Below, one piece after another: positions 17,943 through 26,705 of a DNA stretch of 64,000 nt. The stretch spans positions 1-64,000 of the forward strand of contig MVQI01000011.1 in assembly GCA_002067795.1 (NCBI GenBank), read 5' to 3'. The notes below the pieces were generated by a model. The model did not search any database. It was not told where the DNA came from and saw nothing but the letters and a program-made list of their open reading frames with translations. Source of the stretch: Methanosaeta sp. PtaB.Bin039. Its GTDB lineage: Archaea; Halobacteriota; Methanosarcinia; Methanotrichales; Methanotrichaceae. How positions within the stretch are numbered: position 1 is the stretch's first letter; each line of letters opens with the position of its first letter. Both the position numbers and the translations under genes were made by a program.

Positions 17943-18577
17943 ATGTCGACCAGTTTCATCTCCCTCGCCAAGCAGGCGGACCGCCCGCGACCGTGCAGCA
18001 CCAGCTCCACGAGATCTGATGGCTCGTCTATGTCGCATCCTGCCCTGTACGAGTAAAAATAGCCTGCTGTCAAGCCCAGATCCAATGCCATCTTCTGGTG
18101 CTTTGGAAAGCTGATTCCCCGGTAGCAGGTACGAAAGGCCGGGCTTCTCATGAGTATCATATTGGTTCCGCCGCCCCGGCCTGGTGCCAGCACCACATCT
18201 CCCGGGATCGCCGAGATGGCATCGATATCCTCTGGCTGCAGAAGGGCAAGGTCGGCCATCACTATCAGCATGTCTTCGGCCCATCCTTTCGCCTGCTCTC
18301 CTATCATCTCGTTCAGGGCCTCGTTGAGGTCCAGGTCTGATATCCTCACCTCTGCTCCTCCACCCCAGCCTTGAGCCAGGAAGCCTGGACGGGAGATTAT
18401 CGTTATCCTGCCCCGGCCCGCTACTGCCTCCAGCACGTCCTGCAGCATTGCCATTGCCAGACCCATCCTCTCCGACGGGGAGAGGCAGTCGGCCAGCCTG
18501 CTCTTGCAGTCGCTGAACTTGAAAGGGATTACGATCCAAAGCGGCCTCGACAAATCGATCCTCCCAGTTCGTCTCAT
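17939..18577 (-). CDS. cofC: 2-phospho-L-lactate guanylyltransferase
   Basis: A 212-residue nucleotidyltransferase. It activates 2-phospholactate (or phosphoenolpyruvate) with GTP, giving the precursor that CofD joins to Fo in coenzyme F420 synthesis. Recognisable parts are IVIPFKFSDCKSRLADCLSPSER (nucleotide loop), MLIVMADLALLQPEDI (metal-binding aspartate) and LAPGRGGGTNMILM. Length is normal. It lies 61 bases downstream of cofE on the same strand, so the two F420 steps are probably co-transcribed. Confidence 0.92.
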   Translation of the reverse strand: MRRTGRIDLSRPLWIVIPFKFSDCKSRLADCLSPSERMGLAMAMLQDVLEAVAGRGRITIISRPGFLAQGWGGGAEVRISDLDLNEALNEMIGEQAKGWAEDMLIVMADLALLQPEDIDAISAIPGDVVLAPGRGGGTNMILMRSPAFRTCYRGISFPKHQKMALDLGLTAGYFYSYRAGCDIDEPSDLVELVLHGRGRSACLAREMKLVDI

Positions 18578-18638
18578 GAGGCGATATAGTGGTATCGAAC
18601 GGATTGCATGAATCCGCAGGTGACGGCCTGGTCGGTCT

Positions 18639-19406
18639 TCAGACCGGTGGCCTGGCCGAAGCAGGCCTGAGATGTCGCCTGATCATGTCCTTCTCATCCG
18701 GCCAGAACAGGTCGCCGCCTTCCCGGGGGTATGACAGCCCCCGAAGTATCGCAACCGGAGTTCCGCCATCTGCCTCACCCATCAACAGGTTGGCTATCCC
18801 GGCCAGCTCATCTGCCACAGCTTCCAGCGTTATCTCCAGCGTTCGTCCCTGAAGATCTTCCTGGCCCCTCCAGTCCCTGATTGGGGCTATGCCTGCACAT
18901 CCCAGGGCTGCTCCTGCCACTCCGCAGCGGAAAGGCCGGCCGCAGGTATCGGTCACTATCACTGCGCAGTCCCGGGAAAGGACGTTTCGGATCTGCCTGG
19001 CGCTTGCAGATGGATCGCGCGGCAGGAGCAGTATCTGTTCGTCGCCAGGGACATTTGATCGGTCGATGCCAGCATTGACGCATGTGTGGCCGAAATTGGT
19101 GACCACCAGCAGGAACGGATGGGTTAACAGGACCTCCTTCGACTCCTCAAGCACGGCCTGGACGAATCGCGGATCTTTGTTGAGCGGGCCAGCAAGCTTC
19201 ATTGCCAGGCCTGATGGCTCGTAGCTCTTCAGACTTCTCTGCCTCCCTTCAGCCTTGGCCACCACTGTGCTTGCGATGCAGAGCACGTCGCCATCCTGGA
19301 GATCTGCCCGCTCCTCTATCATCGTTGCCAGCTGGTCGCCTTCGCATATGCTGGGAAGCCCTCTTACCAGGAATCCCCTCAGGGATAACTCAAGGGTATC
19401 GACCAA
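18639..19406 (-). CDS. cofE: coenzyme F420-0:L-glutamate ligase
   Basis: A 255-residue ligase that adds one then a second glutamate (gamma-linked) to F420-0 using GTP. Typical stretches are DGDVLCIASTVVAKAEGR, HTCVNAGIDRSNVPG, IVTDTCGRPFRCGVAGAALGCAG and a C-terminal GEADGGTPVAILRG. The whole family length is present. It begins ATG 19406, 55 bases after the stop of a small gene in the ribosomal/translation cluster, and leads into cofC. Confidence 0.94.
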   Translation of the reverse strand: MVDTLELSLRGFLVRGLPSICEGDQLATMIEERADLQDGDVLCIASTVVAKAEGRQRSLKSYEPSGLAMKLAGPLNKDPRFVQAVLEESKEVLLTHPFLLVVTNFGHTCVNAGIDRSNVPGDEQILLLPRDPSASARQIRNVLSRDCAVIVTDTCGRPFRCGVAGAALGCAGIAPIRDWRGQEDLQGRTLEITLEAVADELAGIANLLMGEADGGTPVAILRGLSYPREGGDLFWPDEKDMIRRHLRPASARPPV

Positions 19407-19461
19407 CTAAATCCCTCCCCATTCATGAGGACTCAGGCCTCCCTGGGCACAGGAGGGGGTA

Positions 19462-19695
19462 TTATCCCCCTTCTGCTTTCCCCTGGGCTATGTAAAACAG
19501 GCGGGCATGGACAAGGATGTCCAGCAGATACGAGTAGTTTTCAGCCACAATGCGCAGCCGATCGGCCTGGCATTCCCAGGGCAGGGCTTTATAGCTGTCA
19601 GCCAGAGGCTGCCAGAAATCAGGCGGGGAGAAATCCAGGCAGTATTTGACGGTCCCTTCCGGGAGGAAGGAGACCATGATATTTGGCTCGGACAT
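19462..19695 (-). CDS. small protein between aif2b and cofE
   Basis: A 77-residue soluble protein starting MSEPNIMVSFLPEGTVKYCL. It has two amphipathic segments (PDFWQPLADSYKALPWECQ and LRIVAENYSYLLDILVHARLF), no signal and no metal motif. I do not recognise a family. It starts 11 bases after the aIF2-beta stop, so it is surely in the same operon, and conserved synteny with translation genes would be worth checking. Confidence 0.7.
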   Translation of the reverse strand: MSEPNIMVSFLPEGTVKYCLDFSPPDFWQPLADSYKALPWECQADRLRIVAENYSYLLDILVHARLFYIAQGKAEGG

Positions 19696-19706
19696 GTATT
19701 CTTCGG

Positions 19707-20342
19707 TCAGCTTCTTCCTTTGCGCTCGACTACCTCGGCAAAGGCCAGAGTGCCGCTGATCTTCTTGACCTTGGCCTTGACAAGCTCGCCTTTGACTGCA
19801 TTTGGTATGAATATCAGGAACTTGTCGACCTTGGCGATTCCGTCGCCCTTGTTCCCAACCGATTCGATGCGCAGCTCATACGTCTCGCCCTCCTCGATCA
19901 GGTCTTTCTGAACCGCAGCCTTGACCTTTCTCTTCTTGACCGGCCGGTGGGCACCGCAGGCATCGCATTTTAGCATGAGGATACGGTCGCTCTTGATCAG
20001 GTGAGTATCGGGCAGTTTGCACTCGGAACACATGACATATTCCTCAAAGTAGGCCTCGATCTGCTTCATTATTGCCTGATCGGCAAACTTTCCCTGGAAT
20101 ACACCCCTGTGTCCCTCGATCTTGCCGGCCGTTCCAAGCTCTTGGAGTAGGTATTTCATCAGATGATCTGGGTCCCGGTTCAGTGTATCGGCTATTGCCG
20201 CGAAGTTGTCCAGAACCGTGGTCTTGCCCTCATAGAATATCTTGGGGGCAGGAATCTGAAACCGCTCTTTGGTGCTCTTGGTGGCGGGCATGGATTTCAT
20301 GGCCCGCTCCAAACCATCTAAATAGTCAGCCAAACCGGTCAC
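19707..20342 (-). CDS. translation initiation factor aIF2 subunit beta with TRAM domain
   Basis: A 211-residue protein. Residues about 5-140 are aIF2-beta: N-terminal helix for the gamma subunit, alpha-beta core ([31 protein letters not shown]) and zinc ribbon CSEC ... CDAC. Residues about 150-208 are a TRAM RNA-binding domain ([31 protein letters not shown]), a fusion found in methanogen homologues. aIF2 delivers initiator Met-tRNA to the small subunit. The gene begins 10 bases after the rpl10e stop and is in its operon. Confidence 0.95.
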   Translation of the reverse strand: MTGLADYLDGLERAMKSMPATKSTKERFQIPAPKIFYEGKTTVLDNFAAIADTLNRDPDHLMKYLLQELGTAGKIEGHRGVFQGKFADQAIMKQIEAYFEEYVMCSECKLPDTHLIKSDRILMLKCDACGAHRPVKKRKVKAAVQKDLIEEGETYELRIESVGNKGDGIAKVDKFLIFIPNAVKGELVKAKVKKISGTLAFAEVVERKGRS

Positions 20343-20352
20343 CGTTAATTCT

Positions 20353-20850
20353 TCAGGACTCCATGACTATCTGGATGGGGGTGGGCAGCTTATGACCGGC
20401 TCTGCGCAGAGCGGTCTTGCCTACCTCCAGCTGCTCGGGATTGACGCTCAGCGAGAATACCTTCTGTCCGGGCTGGACCTGGGCAGCAGTGCCAACTGGC
20501 TTGCCAAACGCTCGGCGCATTCCGCTGGATACACGGTCAGCTCCGGCTCCGGTAGCCTGCTTGTTCTCGCGGATGACGTGGTGCGGATATACCCGCAGCT
20601 TCAGGTGGAAATCGTTTCTGCCAATGGCCTTGAGAAGATACCGGTTTGCAGCCACACGGGCCGCTTCGAGAGCTGTGTGCCTGACCTGGCAGGGTTCCAT
20701 CACAATCAGCGACATCTTGACCGGGAACTCCTGTTGTAGGTTTCCCATATCGTAGTGAACTACCTTGGACCCTGGAACGCCCCCCATGTAGCTTCTGCGA
20801 GTGTAGGGACGCTCGATCCTCCGGTACATGCTTGCTGGTTTTCGCGCCAA
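20353..20850 (-). CDS. rpl10e: 50S ribosomal protein uL16 (L10e)
   Basis: A 165-residue ribosomal protein binding 23S rRNA near the tRNA path. It has the archaeal N-terminus [20 protein letters not shown] and the conserved [12 protein letters not shown] and [16 protein letters not shown] loops. I place the start at TTG 20850 because it gives the family N-terminus and is preceded by GGAGG with eight bases spacing; the frame runs open to an ATG at 20892 but the extra 14 residues are not conserved-looking. It is the first gene of a block with aif2b, a small gene and perhaps cofE-cofC. Confidence 0.94.
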   Translation of the reverse strand: MARKPASMYRRIERPYTRRSYMGGVPGSKVVHYDMGNLQQEFPVKMSLIVMEPCQVRHTALEAARVAANRYLLKAIGRNDFHLKLRVYPHHVIRENKQATGAGADRVSSGMRRAFGKPVGTAAQVQPGQKVFSLSVNPEQLEVGKTALRRAGHKLPTPIQIVMES

Positions 20851-21089
20851 CTTGTTGTCCTCCGATGATCTTGACTGGTGGAGATCGTTCACCTAGTTTA
20901 TAAGTCTTGGGATGCGGCCGCCAGCATGCGAGCCATTTTGAGAAAAGAGGTGGCTGGCCTGATGCGCGCGTGCCCAAGCGCCAGCAGAGACGGCAGAGCA
21001 CCCCAGGCGACCCTTCCGATGATGAGGCGCGATCCGAAGAATAGCCAATGTCTTGAAAACAACCTCCCTTCGGCTTCGCACATATCGGC

Positions 21090-22322
21090 TCATACCGTGG
21101 CTAAAGTGGAGGCTGATATCTCTTTGGACAGTGGGGTTCTCATGAGGTTTTGGGCCTCCTCCCTATCCTTTGTCTGGCCCAGGCACCACATCAGCTTGAC
21201 GAGAGCAACCTCCGGAAGCATATCCTGGCCCTCGACAGCCCCGGCTGACAGCATATAACGTCCGGTGTCATAGACACGATCGCACACCCGTCCACGCAGG
21301 CACTGCGAGGCCACGACAACGGTTATGCCAAAATCCGTTGCCCTCCTGATAGAGTCTATCCAGTCCGAGGCCACGTGCCCAAGGCCAGTACCCTCGAGAA
21401 CCAGGCCCCGGTAGCCGGCCTCGACGAACGAGTCCAGGATGGCAGGCGGTGCTCCCGGGAAGTACTTGACCATGGCACACCGGGGCTCCATATGGTCATT
21501 TATGGCCAGCTCCACCTCGCCCCGGCGGCGATACGGTGCAGAGGTCTCGATACGGCGGCTTGGGTAATCGACCCGTCCGATGGGCAGCTGGTTTATGGAC
21601 GAGAATGCGTCCCGGCGGGATGTATGCATCTTTCTGACCCTGGTGCCTCTGTGAATGAGGCAATAATCGTCGCTGGTCGTGCCGTGCATGACCACTGAGA
21701 CCTCGGCGATATCAGATGTGGCTACAGTGGCAGCGCATACGGCGTTCATGGAGGCGTCGCTGCTGGGCCTATCTGAGCTCCTCTGCGAACCGACCAGGAC
21801 CACGGGGACCGGGGTTTGCAGCATGAATGAGAGGGCAGCTGCGGTATATGTCATGGTATCTGTGCCGTGGGTGACCACCACTCCTTCGGCGCCCTGGCGA
21901 ATCTCCTCGGCAACCGCCCTGGCCAGTTCCACCCAATATTCGGCCCGCATGTTCTCAGAGAGGATCGTATATATCACCCGGGCCCGATAGTTGGCGATAT
22001 CCTCCAGTTCCGGGATGGATGATATTATCTCGGCGGCTGAAAACCGGCTGGTAACCGCCCCTGTTCGGTAATCCACCTTGCTGGCGATTGTGCCGCCGGT
22101 TGAGAGGATGGATACGGTGGGCAGGCCTGGACGAGCCGGGATCTCATTCTTCGGCACAGATGTCGATTGGCTCTTCTCAACCAGTTTTGGGTCCTTTGCC
22201 AGGAGTCCCACATTGTATCCGTTGCTGAGCTTGACCACGATATGCTCGCTTTGAGAGGGCATGAGGATTCCCTCGTATCTCAAACCGTTCCTCTCCACCA
22301 AGATCCTATCGCCCAGATCCAT
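21090..22322 (-). CDS. gatD: Glu-tRNA(Gln) amidotransferase subunit D
   Basis: A 410-residue archaeal asparaginase-type subunit. It frees ammonia from glutamine for GatE to turn Glu-tRNA(Gln) into Gln-tRNA(Gln). Residues 1-60 form the small SH3-like N-domain; then [17 protein letters not shown] carries the first catalytic Thr, [12 protein letters not shown] the second Thr-Asp pair, and [13 protein letters not shown] a family signature. The C-terminal asparaginase lobe is complete. GatE, usually directly downstream, is not next to it here. The gene is divergent from the XTP diphosphatase gene across 148 bases. The 240 bases after it (20851-21089) hold the L10e leader and no other gene I can support. 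Confidence 0.95.
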   Translation of the reverse strand: MDLGDRILVERNGLRYEGILMPSQSEHIVVKLSNGYNVGLLAKDPKLVEKSQSTSVPKNEIPARPGLPTVSILSTGGTIASKVDYRTGAVTSRFSAAEIISSIPELEDIANYRARVIYTILSENMRAEYWVELARAVAEEIRQGAEGVVVTHGTDTMTYTAAALSFMLQTPVPVVLVGSQRSSDRPSSDASMNAVCAATVATSDIAEVSVVMHGTTSDDYCLIHRGTRVRKMHTSRRDAFSSINQLPIGRVDYPSRRIETSAPYRRRGEVELAINDHMEPRCAMVKYFPGAPPAILDSFVEAGYRGLVLEGTGLGHVASDWIDSIRRATDFGITVVVASQCLRGRVCDRVYDTGRYMLSAGAVEGQDMLPEVALVKLMWCLGQTKDREEAQNLMRTPLSKEISASTLATV

Positions 22323-22470
22323 ATCTCATCACCCAAGTGAGCCCTTGCAGGGTCCATGTAAAAATGTTGCCATCGGCCTGGAGTCTTGCAGCCTGGTTCA
22401 TCCACAAGCTGAACGCCGGGGAGGGCAGGATTGATATCGTCCCTCGCCCTACCCCTGGCGAGGATTTGTC

Positions 22471-23010
22471 ATGATTTATTTCGTCACCAGCAACCGGGGT
22501 AAGATGGAAGAGGCCAGGGCCATGCTGGGCATGGAGCTTTCGCAGATGGATATAGGGTATCCTGAGATCCAGGCCGATACATTGGAAGAGGTCGTGATAT
22601 TCGGAATGAAGGACCTGGCTGGCCGTCTGGACGGACCGGTGATGATCGAGGACGCAGGGCTTTTCGTCGATGCCTTGAATGGTTTTCCTGGCGTATTCTC
22701 CGCATATGCCCAAAAGACGATAGGAAACGCCGGAATATTGAGGCTGATGGAGGGGGCAAAAGACAGGGGAGCCTCTTTCAGATCTGTGGTGGGATATGCA
22801 GAGCCGGGGGAGGAGGTGCGGCTATTCAGAGGCGAGCTGCGGGGGAAGATAGCGTTTGCGCCTCGGGGCGAGGGCGGCTTTGGATACGATCCCATATTCG
22901 AGGTCGGTGGCATAACCGTGGCTGAGATGGGACTGCAGGACAAGAACAGGATCTCCCACCGCGGCCAGTCCATCGGCGCCATGAGAGAGCATCTGAGCGG
23001 GCGGACATGA
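22471..23010 (+). CDS. XTP/dITP diphosphatase (RdgB/HAM1 family)
   Basis: A 179-residue house-cleaning enzyme that hydrolyses XTP, ITP and dITP to monophosphates so that deaminated purines stay out of nucleic acids. The family start (YFVTSNRGKMEEARAML), the ligand loops PVMIEDAGLFVDALNGFPGVFS and GEGGFGYDPIFEV, and the final SHRGQSIGAM are all present. The ATG at 22471 is the first reasonable start. It runs alone, between gatD and a convergent small gene. Confidence 0.95.
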   Translation: MIYFVTSNRGKMEEARAMLGMELSQMDIGYPEIQADTLEEVVIFGMKDLAGRLDGPVMIEDAGLFVDALNGFPGVFSAYAQKTIGNAGILRLMEGAKDRGASFRSVVGYAEPGEEVRLFRGELRGKIAFAPRGEGGFGYDPIFEVGGITVAEMGLQDKNRISHRGQSIGAMREHLSGRT

Positions 23011-23096
23011 GGGATCCCTCACCATTGAAGTCGGCCTTCTTTTGCAGGCTTTAGAGGCGGTCTTCCCAATTGGCGCCATCGCATGCGGCCGCCCCT

Positions 23097-23366
23097 CTAG
23101 TAGCGTATCTTCATCTTCTCAAGTGCGCAGCGAGGCAGCATGCGCTCATCGATGACCTTTATCAGATGAGCTTGAACAGCCGAGATGTAGACTTTTCGCC
23201 CCCCCACTTCCATCACCACGTCGGTGACCTTCGGCGGGCTGGTCTTCACCGAGAATATGAGCGGCCCTTCGCAGGTTGTGGCGATCCTCAGGTCGCTGGA
23301 CTTGGATCGAATGTACTCCTCCATCTCGGGAGTTATCCTGATCCTCTCCGCTGCTTTTTCCGACAT
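23097..23366 (-). CDS. small conserved-looking protein, unknown
   Basis: An 89-residue protein with no signal peptide. It starts MSEKAAERIRITPEMEEYIR and includes RIATTCEGPLIFSVKTSPPK and VGGRKVYISAVQAH, suggesting a compact alpha-beta domain. I do not recognise it. A much longer frame runs open upstream to 23732, but that part overlaps the RNase P gene on the other strand and has no ribosome site; GGAGGTG lies upstream of the ATG at 23366 (or an adjacent TTG). Confidence 0.7.
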   Translation of the reverse strand: MSEKAAERIRITPEMEEYIRSKSSDLRIATTCEGPLIFSVKTSPPKVTDVVMEVGGRKVYISAVQAHLIKVIDERMLPRCALEKMKIRY

Positions 23367-23481
23367 CAAGGCAGTTGATGCACCTCCATTGAGATAATAT
23401 TGTCGCAGATTTCGGCGGGTGTCTTCCAGAGATTGCCCGACCCGGCTGCAAGAGACTGCCTGCCAGTCCGGCGGCCACGCT

Positions 23482-23488
23482 TTTATAC
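23482..23488 (+). promoter_or_regulatory. TATA box of RNase P subunit gene
   Basis: TTTATAC lies about 26 bases before the GTG start at 23512. Archaeal transcription starts about 25 bases downstream of the TATA box, so the message is probably leaderless or nearly so, which fits the lack of a clear ribosome site. Confidence 0.5.
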
Positions 23489-23511
23489 AAGCCCATCTCT
23501 CCAGGCGTTTC

Positions 23512-23811
23512 GTGAAGAAGTGCAGGACGCCTCGGTCAAGGGACCTGGCCAGACAGCGCATAGATATGCTTTTTGAGCTGGCCGGGCAGGCGGATCCCAT
23601 AGATCCAAAACGAAGCGCTCGGTACGTCCAGATAGCTCGGAATATCAGCACCCGCCTGAGGGTCAGGCTCTCTCCAGATCTGAAACGGAGGTTCTGCAAG
23701 GCATGTGGCGCATACCTGTCCCCCTCCCGCAACCGTGTGAGGGTGACTGGGGGCAGGGTGGTTGTAACCTGCCTCTGCTGCGGAAAACGACGCCGATACC
23801 CATATAAATGA
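23512..23811 (+). CDS. rnp4: RNase P protein subunit Rpr2/Rpp21
   Basis: A 99-residue basic protein of archaeal RNase P, which trims the 5' leader of tRNA precursors. Helices at the N-terminus (SRDLARQRIDMLFELAGQ and RYVQIARNISTRLRVRL) hold the Rpp29 partner, and the zinc ribbon CKAC ... CLCC binds metal; the final RRRYPYK is typical. The GTG at 23512 gives the usual family length and N-terminus. Longer in-frame starts upstream add residues with no resemblance to the family. Confidence 0.9.
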   Translation: MKKCRTPRSRDLARQRIDMLFELAGQADPIDPKRSARYVQIARNISTRLRVRLSPDLKRRFCKACGAYLSPSRNRVRVTGGRVVVTCLCCGKRRRYPYK

Positions 23812-23957
23812 GGCTTGGATGGGCGTAAATGCCTCCAAGATCTCCGTTTCGGCCTCCTTGGGTGGGTGGCTGAAGGGCAGAACTACGCCAGTCTCCTGAG
23901 AGCCAGGGAAAGAGCTAAAAGCCAAAGCATCCAAAGAATAAGCTGAGAGTGGGCATT

Positions 23958-24656
23958 ATGAATACCCGAATTATGGTTCTAGCATTGCTTTCAGCGATGA
24001 TGATTGCATATCCCCTGAGTGCTGCTGGACAGGAAGAAGGCGCCGGGTATCTGTTCGGATCCAAGGTGATATCCGGAGATGGAGAAGGCAGACCTTTGAG
24101 TCCGTTTCCTGTTGTCCCCGATTTCGCCTTCGTGGATGCGGGAGTCAACGGAGTCTTCGATCTGGGCGACCCCGTCTATCTGAACATGAATCCGCAGGAT
24201 GGCATGGTGAGCGAAGGAGATATTCGGCTCTCCACAGCGTTCTCCCGCCCCGGCCAGATGGTCAGGCTTGGAGATCGCGACCTGGGATACCGGCTGATCA
24301 GGTTTGGAACCAGCGGATTTCAGCCTGCGGAACTCCGGTACTACGATGTGAATGGAGACAGGTCGTACGGCCTGGAAGATCCTGTATATCTGGATTTCAA
24401 TCCAGGCCAGGTCACGCCCGGCGATCTGCGCATCACAGGATACCTATCCTATCAGCCTGGAAGCCTGGTGCTTGATTCGGATGTTGATAGCGGAAAGCAG
24501 ACCCGCACTCTGCCAGGCACTCTCAGCTTCTACAACGCCAACGGAAATGTTGACAGCCTTGGTGGGGCCATATTCGACCGCGGAGACATTGTATTCATAG
24601 ATACGCAGTTCCCGTTCAACGCGGTTACCGTCAATGACGTAAGGCTATCTGCCTGA
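23958..24656 (+). CDS. secreted protein with three EF-hand-like repeats
   Basis: A 232-residue exported protein. A signal peptide (MNTRIMVLALLSAMMIAYPLSAAG) precedes three imperfect repeats of about 60 residues, each with an aspartate-rich loop followed by a GDI/GDL strand: FVDAGVNGVFDLGDPVYL ... GDIRLS, YYDVNGDRSYGLEDPVYL ... GDLRIT and FYNANGNVDSLGGAIF ... NDVRLS. The loops resemble dockerin or EF-hand calcium sites. It may be a calcium-stabilised surface protein. Its neighbour downstream is another secreted protein. Confidence 0.75.
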   Translation: MNTRIMVLALLSAMMIAYPLSAAGQEEGAGYLFGSKVISGDGEGRPLSPFPVVPDFAFVDAGVNGVFDLGDPVYLNMNPQDGMVSEGDIRLSTAFSRPGQMVRLGDRDLGYRLIRFGTSGFQPAELRYYDVNGDRSYGLEDPVYLDFNPGQVTPGDLRITGYLSYQPGSLVLDSDVDSGKQTRTLPGTLSFYNANGNVDSLGGAIFDRGDIVFIDTQFPFNAVTVNDVRLSA

Positions 24657-24835
24657 GCCCCGGGCTGAAAGATAAGCGCTCTGTCGATTGGCCAGAGATT
24701 GGTTCGCGAAATGGTATGGGCAGCTATGCGGTATCATGGCTCCAGCCTGTTGACATCGGCAAGCCAAAATAGGAGAAGATGCAGCATGGCTGTCCTGGGA
24801 AGTTTTTATACATCCCAATTCGAGGAAGTAGGATC

Positions 24836-25279
24836 ATGCGAATATTTGCCCTCTTGGCAGCAGCCCTCCTGTTAGGGCTGCTGGTAGCCGGCTCTGCCGT
24901 CTCCCCTGATGAGATACGCAAGGAGCTGGATAGCGCGGTCGAGAAGAAGCCCGGAGAGGCCGGAGCAGAAGCGGTCTTCAATAAGTTTGGGAGCAATCCC
25001 TGGCAGGGAGGAGATCCCTGGGCCCGCATAGCCCCAGGCTCAATGGCATCGGCTGGCCCGCTCATACCACCCCAGGACAGGAAATATCTGCCTGCAGGCA
25101 TCTTGAATATCGTAGAAGCGCTGACGCTTATCGATCATGCCGTCTGCAACCAGACCGGCGACATATGCAACGCGAGCAGCATGACATTTCCAGCCGGCAG
25201 CTATCGGGTCTATCGGGTGGAGAACCAGGCCGGGGCTTACCAGGGCTTGTGGATCGAGCTGCTCAATAAGACCGGCTAG
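24836..25279 (+). CDS. small secreted protein, unknown
   Basis: A 147-residue protein with an N-terminal signal sequence (MRIFALLAAALLLGLLVAGSAVS). The mature chain has a charged helix (PDEIRKELDSAVEKKPGEAG), a Trp/Pro-rich middle and two cysteines (CNQTGDIC) that may form a disulfide; the N-x-S/T triplets could be glycosylated. No family is recognised. TTTTTATA at about 24803 and GAGG before the ATG support the start at 24836, not an upstream in-frame ATG at 24779. Confidence 0.7.
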   Translation: MRIFALLAAALLLGLLVAGSAVSPDEIRKELDSAVEKKPGEAGAEAVFNKFGSNPWQGGDPWARIAPGSMASAGPLIPPQDRKYLPAGILNIVEALTLIDHAVCNQTGDICNASSMTFPAGSYRVYRVENQAGAYQGLWIELLNKTG

Positions 25280-25376
25280 GCGAATTCGGAGATAGGATTA
25301 TCGGTTCAGAAAGACATCGATTCTTCAGAAAGATCCGGATTTTTCCTTAAGAAAAAAGTCATGATGAGGGGAAGGA

Positions 25377-26321
25377 TCACTTCACCTTCATCATGCTCTG
25401 CAGTGCAGACATCTTATCTCTCTGTGCCTGCACCTTTTCTTCTGCGGTCTGGGGCAAAGTTGCGGCCGTCTCACCAGGCTGGGTCAGAGTCTGGACCTCT
25501 GCGGCAGGCTGATCCGTGCTGTTGTTGGCTGCAGCCTGCTCGACTGGGCTTGTTTCAGCGGCTGTAGTGGTTGCAGCAGGCTTGGTTTGCTCGTCAGCTG
25601 CCTGTTCTGTTGGCAGGGGCTCGAGTGCCACGATTATCGCAGTGGCCTTGCCTGAATCGAATTCGAGGAGCATTGGCCTGGAACGGGATGACATCTCGGA
25701 AAATGTTACCTTGGCTCGCATGAAGTTCTTGGGCGGGATCACCGTCGGCTCGAAGTTCTGCTCAGCGTAGTACCGCCAGCCCCACTGGTCCACGATGCTG
25801 AAATTCTCCGGGGCTACCACCAGGTCGCCTGAGGTGCCGTTGTTTGAGATGAATACATCCATCATCATGGCCTGGCCTTCCTGGGCTATCTGCCAGTTGG
25901 CCAGCCCGTAGTAGCGCATGTTGGTCACGCCATTGGTGAGCTTTGGCGGCTGCTCCCAGGAGATGGTGAACGGCTCAGAGCCATTGGGGATGATCCGCAG
26001 AGCAACCGGCTCTGCCTTATACGGTATCACGAAGGATACGATCACTCTGCCCGTCTGAAGGGCCCATGACATGTTCACGTCCACCGGATGGATCGCGTTT
26101 TCGTTATCCATCAGCTCGAAGTTGGCGTCTAGGCTGGACGGGACCGCCATGTCCAGGTGAAGGGTGGAGCTGTTCCCCTCGTTAGGGGTGCGAAAGCCGT
26201 CGAATATCACGCAGGATACCACTCCATTGCTTCCCTGGAGCGGATAGGCTGAGGATGTTCCTGCCATCAGGAGTGCCCCCAGCAGTAGGGCTATTGCAGC
26301 CCCCATGCTAATTTCTTTCAT
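25377..26321 (-). CDS. secreted protein with DUF4352-like domain
   Basis: A 314-residue protein. A signal peptide (MKEISMGAAIALLLGALLMAG) leads into two beta domains; the second (about residues 130-235), with WQIAQEGQAMMMDVFISNNG and NFSIVDQWGWRYYAEQN, resembles the telokin-like DUF4352 fold found on many secreted archaeal proteins. A Thr/Ala/Gln-rich linker of about 60 residues and a short charged C-terminal helix follow. The start could be 26339, but ATG 26321 places the signal peptide best. The function is unknown. Confidence 0.72.
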   Translation of the reverse strand: MKEISMGAAIALLLGALLMAGTSSAYPLQGSNGVVSCVIFDGFRTPNEGNSSTLHLDMAVPSSLDANFELMDNENAIHPVDVNMSWALQTGRVIVSFVIPYKAEPVALRIIPNGSEPFTISWEQPPKLTNGVTNMRYYGLANWQIAQEGQAMMMDVFISNNGTSGDLVVAPENFSIVDQWGWRYYAEQNFEPTVIPPKNFMRAKVTFSEMSSRSRPMLLEFDSGKATAIIVALEPLPTEQAADEQTKPAATTTAAETSPVEQAAANNSTDQPAAEVQTLTQPGETAATLPQTAEEKVQAQRDKMSALQSMMKVK

Positions 26322-26339
26322 CCATTTTCCCTCTCGCAT

Positions 26340-26705
26340 CTCGATATTTCATTTCCATGACTGGGAACTGGCCAGAGGAGACCTTCGTCACGGAAAACCG
26401 CTGTCCTTTCCCTCTGCAACTCCCTCGGAGAGGAGGGGCGGATCCGTCCTTATTCACCGTTCTGCTGATTAAATCCGAAGCAGCAGCATCCTCCTGCATT
26501 CAGTTTCCAGGCAGATCCGCGTATTCACGATCCAATCGGACTTGTGTTTGCGGGGACTGCTGCCCAAGACCGGCATTATCAGCGGCATTTCCCTGTTTGT
26601 ATACGAGCTGCTGGATCTTGCAGGAAATTGCGATGGCGGCTTCGAGCCCTACTCTGTGCCAGTTTATATCAAACCTGTGTAATCTTTAAAGATTTATAGC
26701 TGTTC
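26340..26705. other. intergenic region with divergent promoters
   Basis: 366 bases between divergent genes. TTTATATC near 26665 is a likely TATA box for the methyltransferase. The remaining sequence, which contains short open frames on both strands, shows no supportable gene. Confidence 0.4.

Noticed and set aside
20893-21093. Short open frames between gatD and rpl10e
   Set aside because: They overlap in two frames, have no ribosome site and look like nothing known; a tRNA was looked for there and not found.
23367-23732. N-terminal extension of the 89-residue minus-strand protein
   Set aside because: It overlaps most of the RNase P subunit gene and lacks a ribosome site; the better start is 23366.
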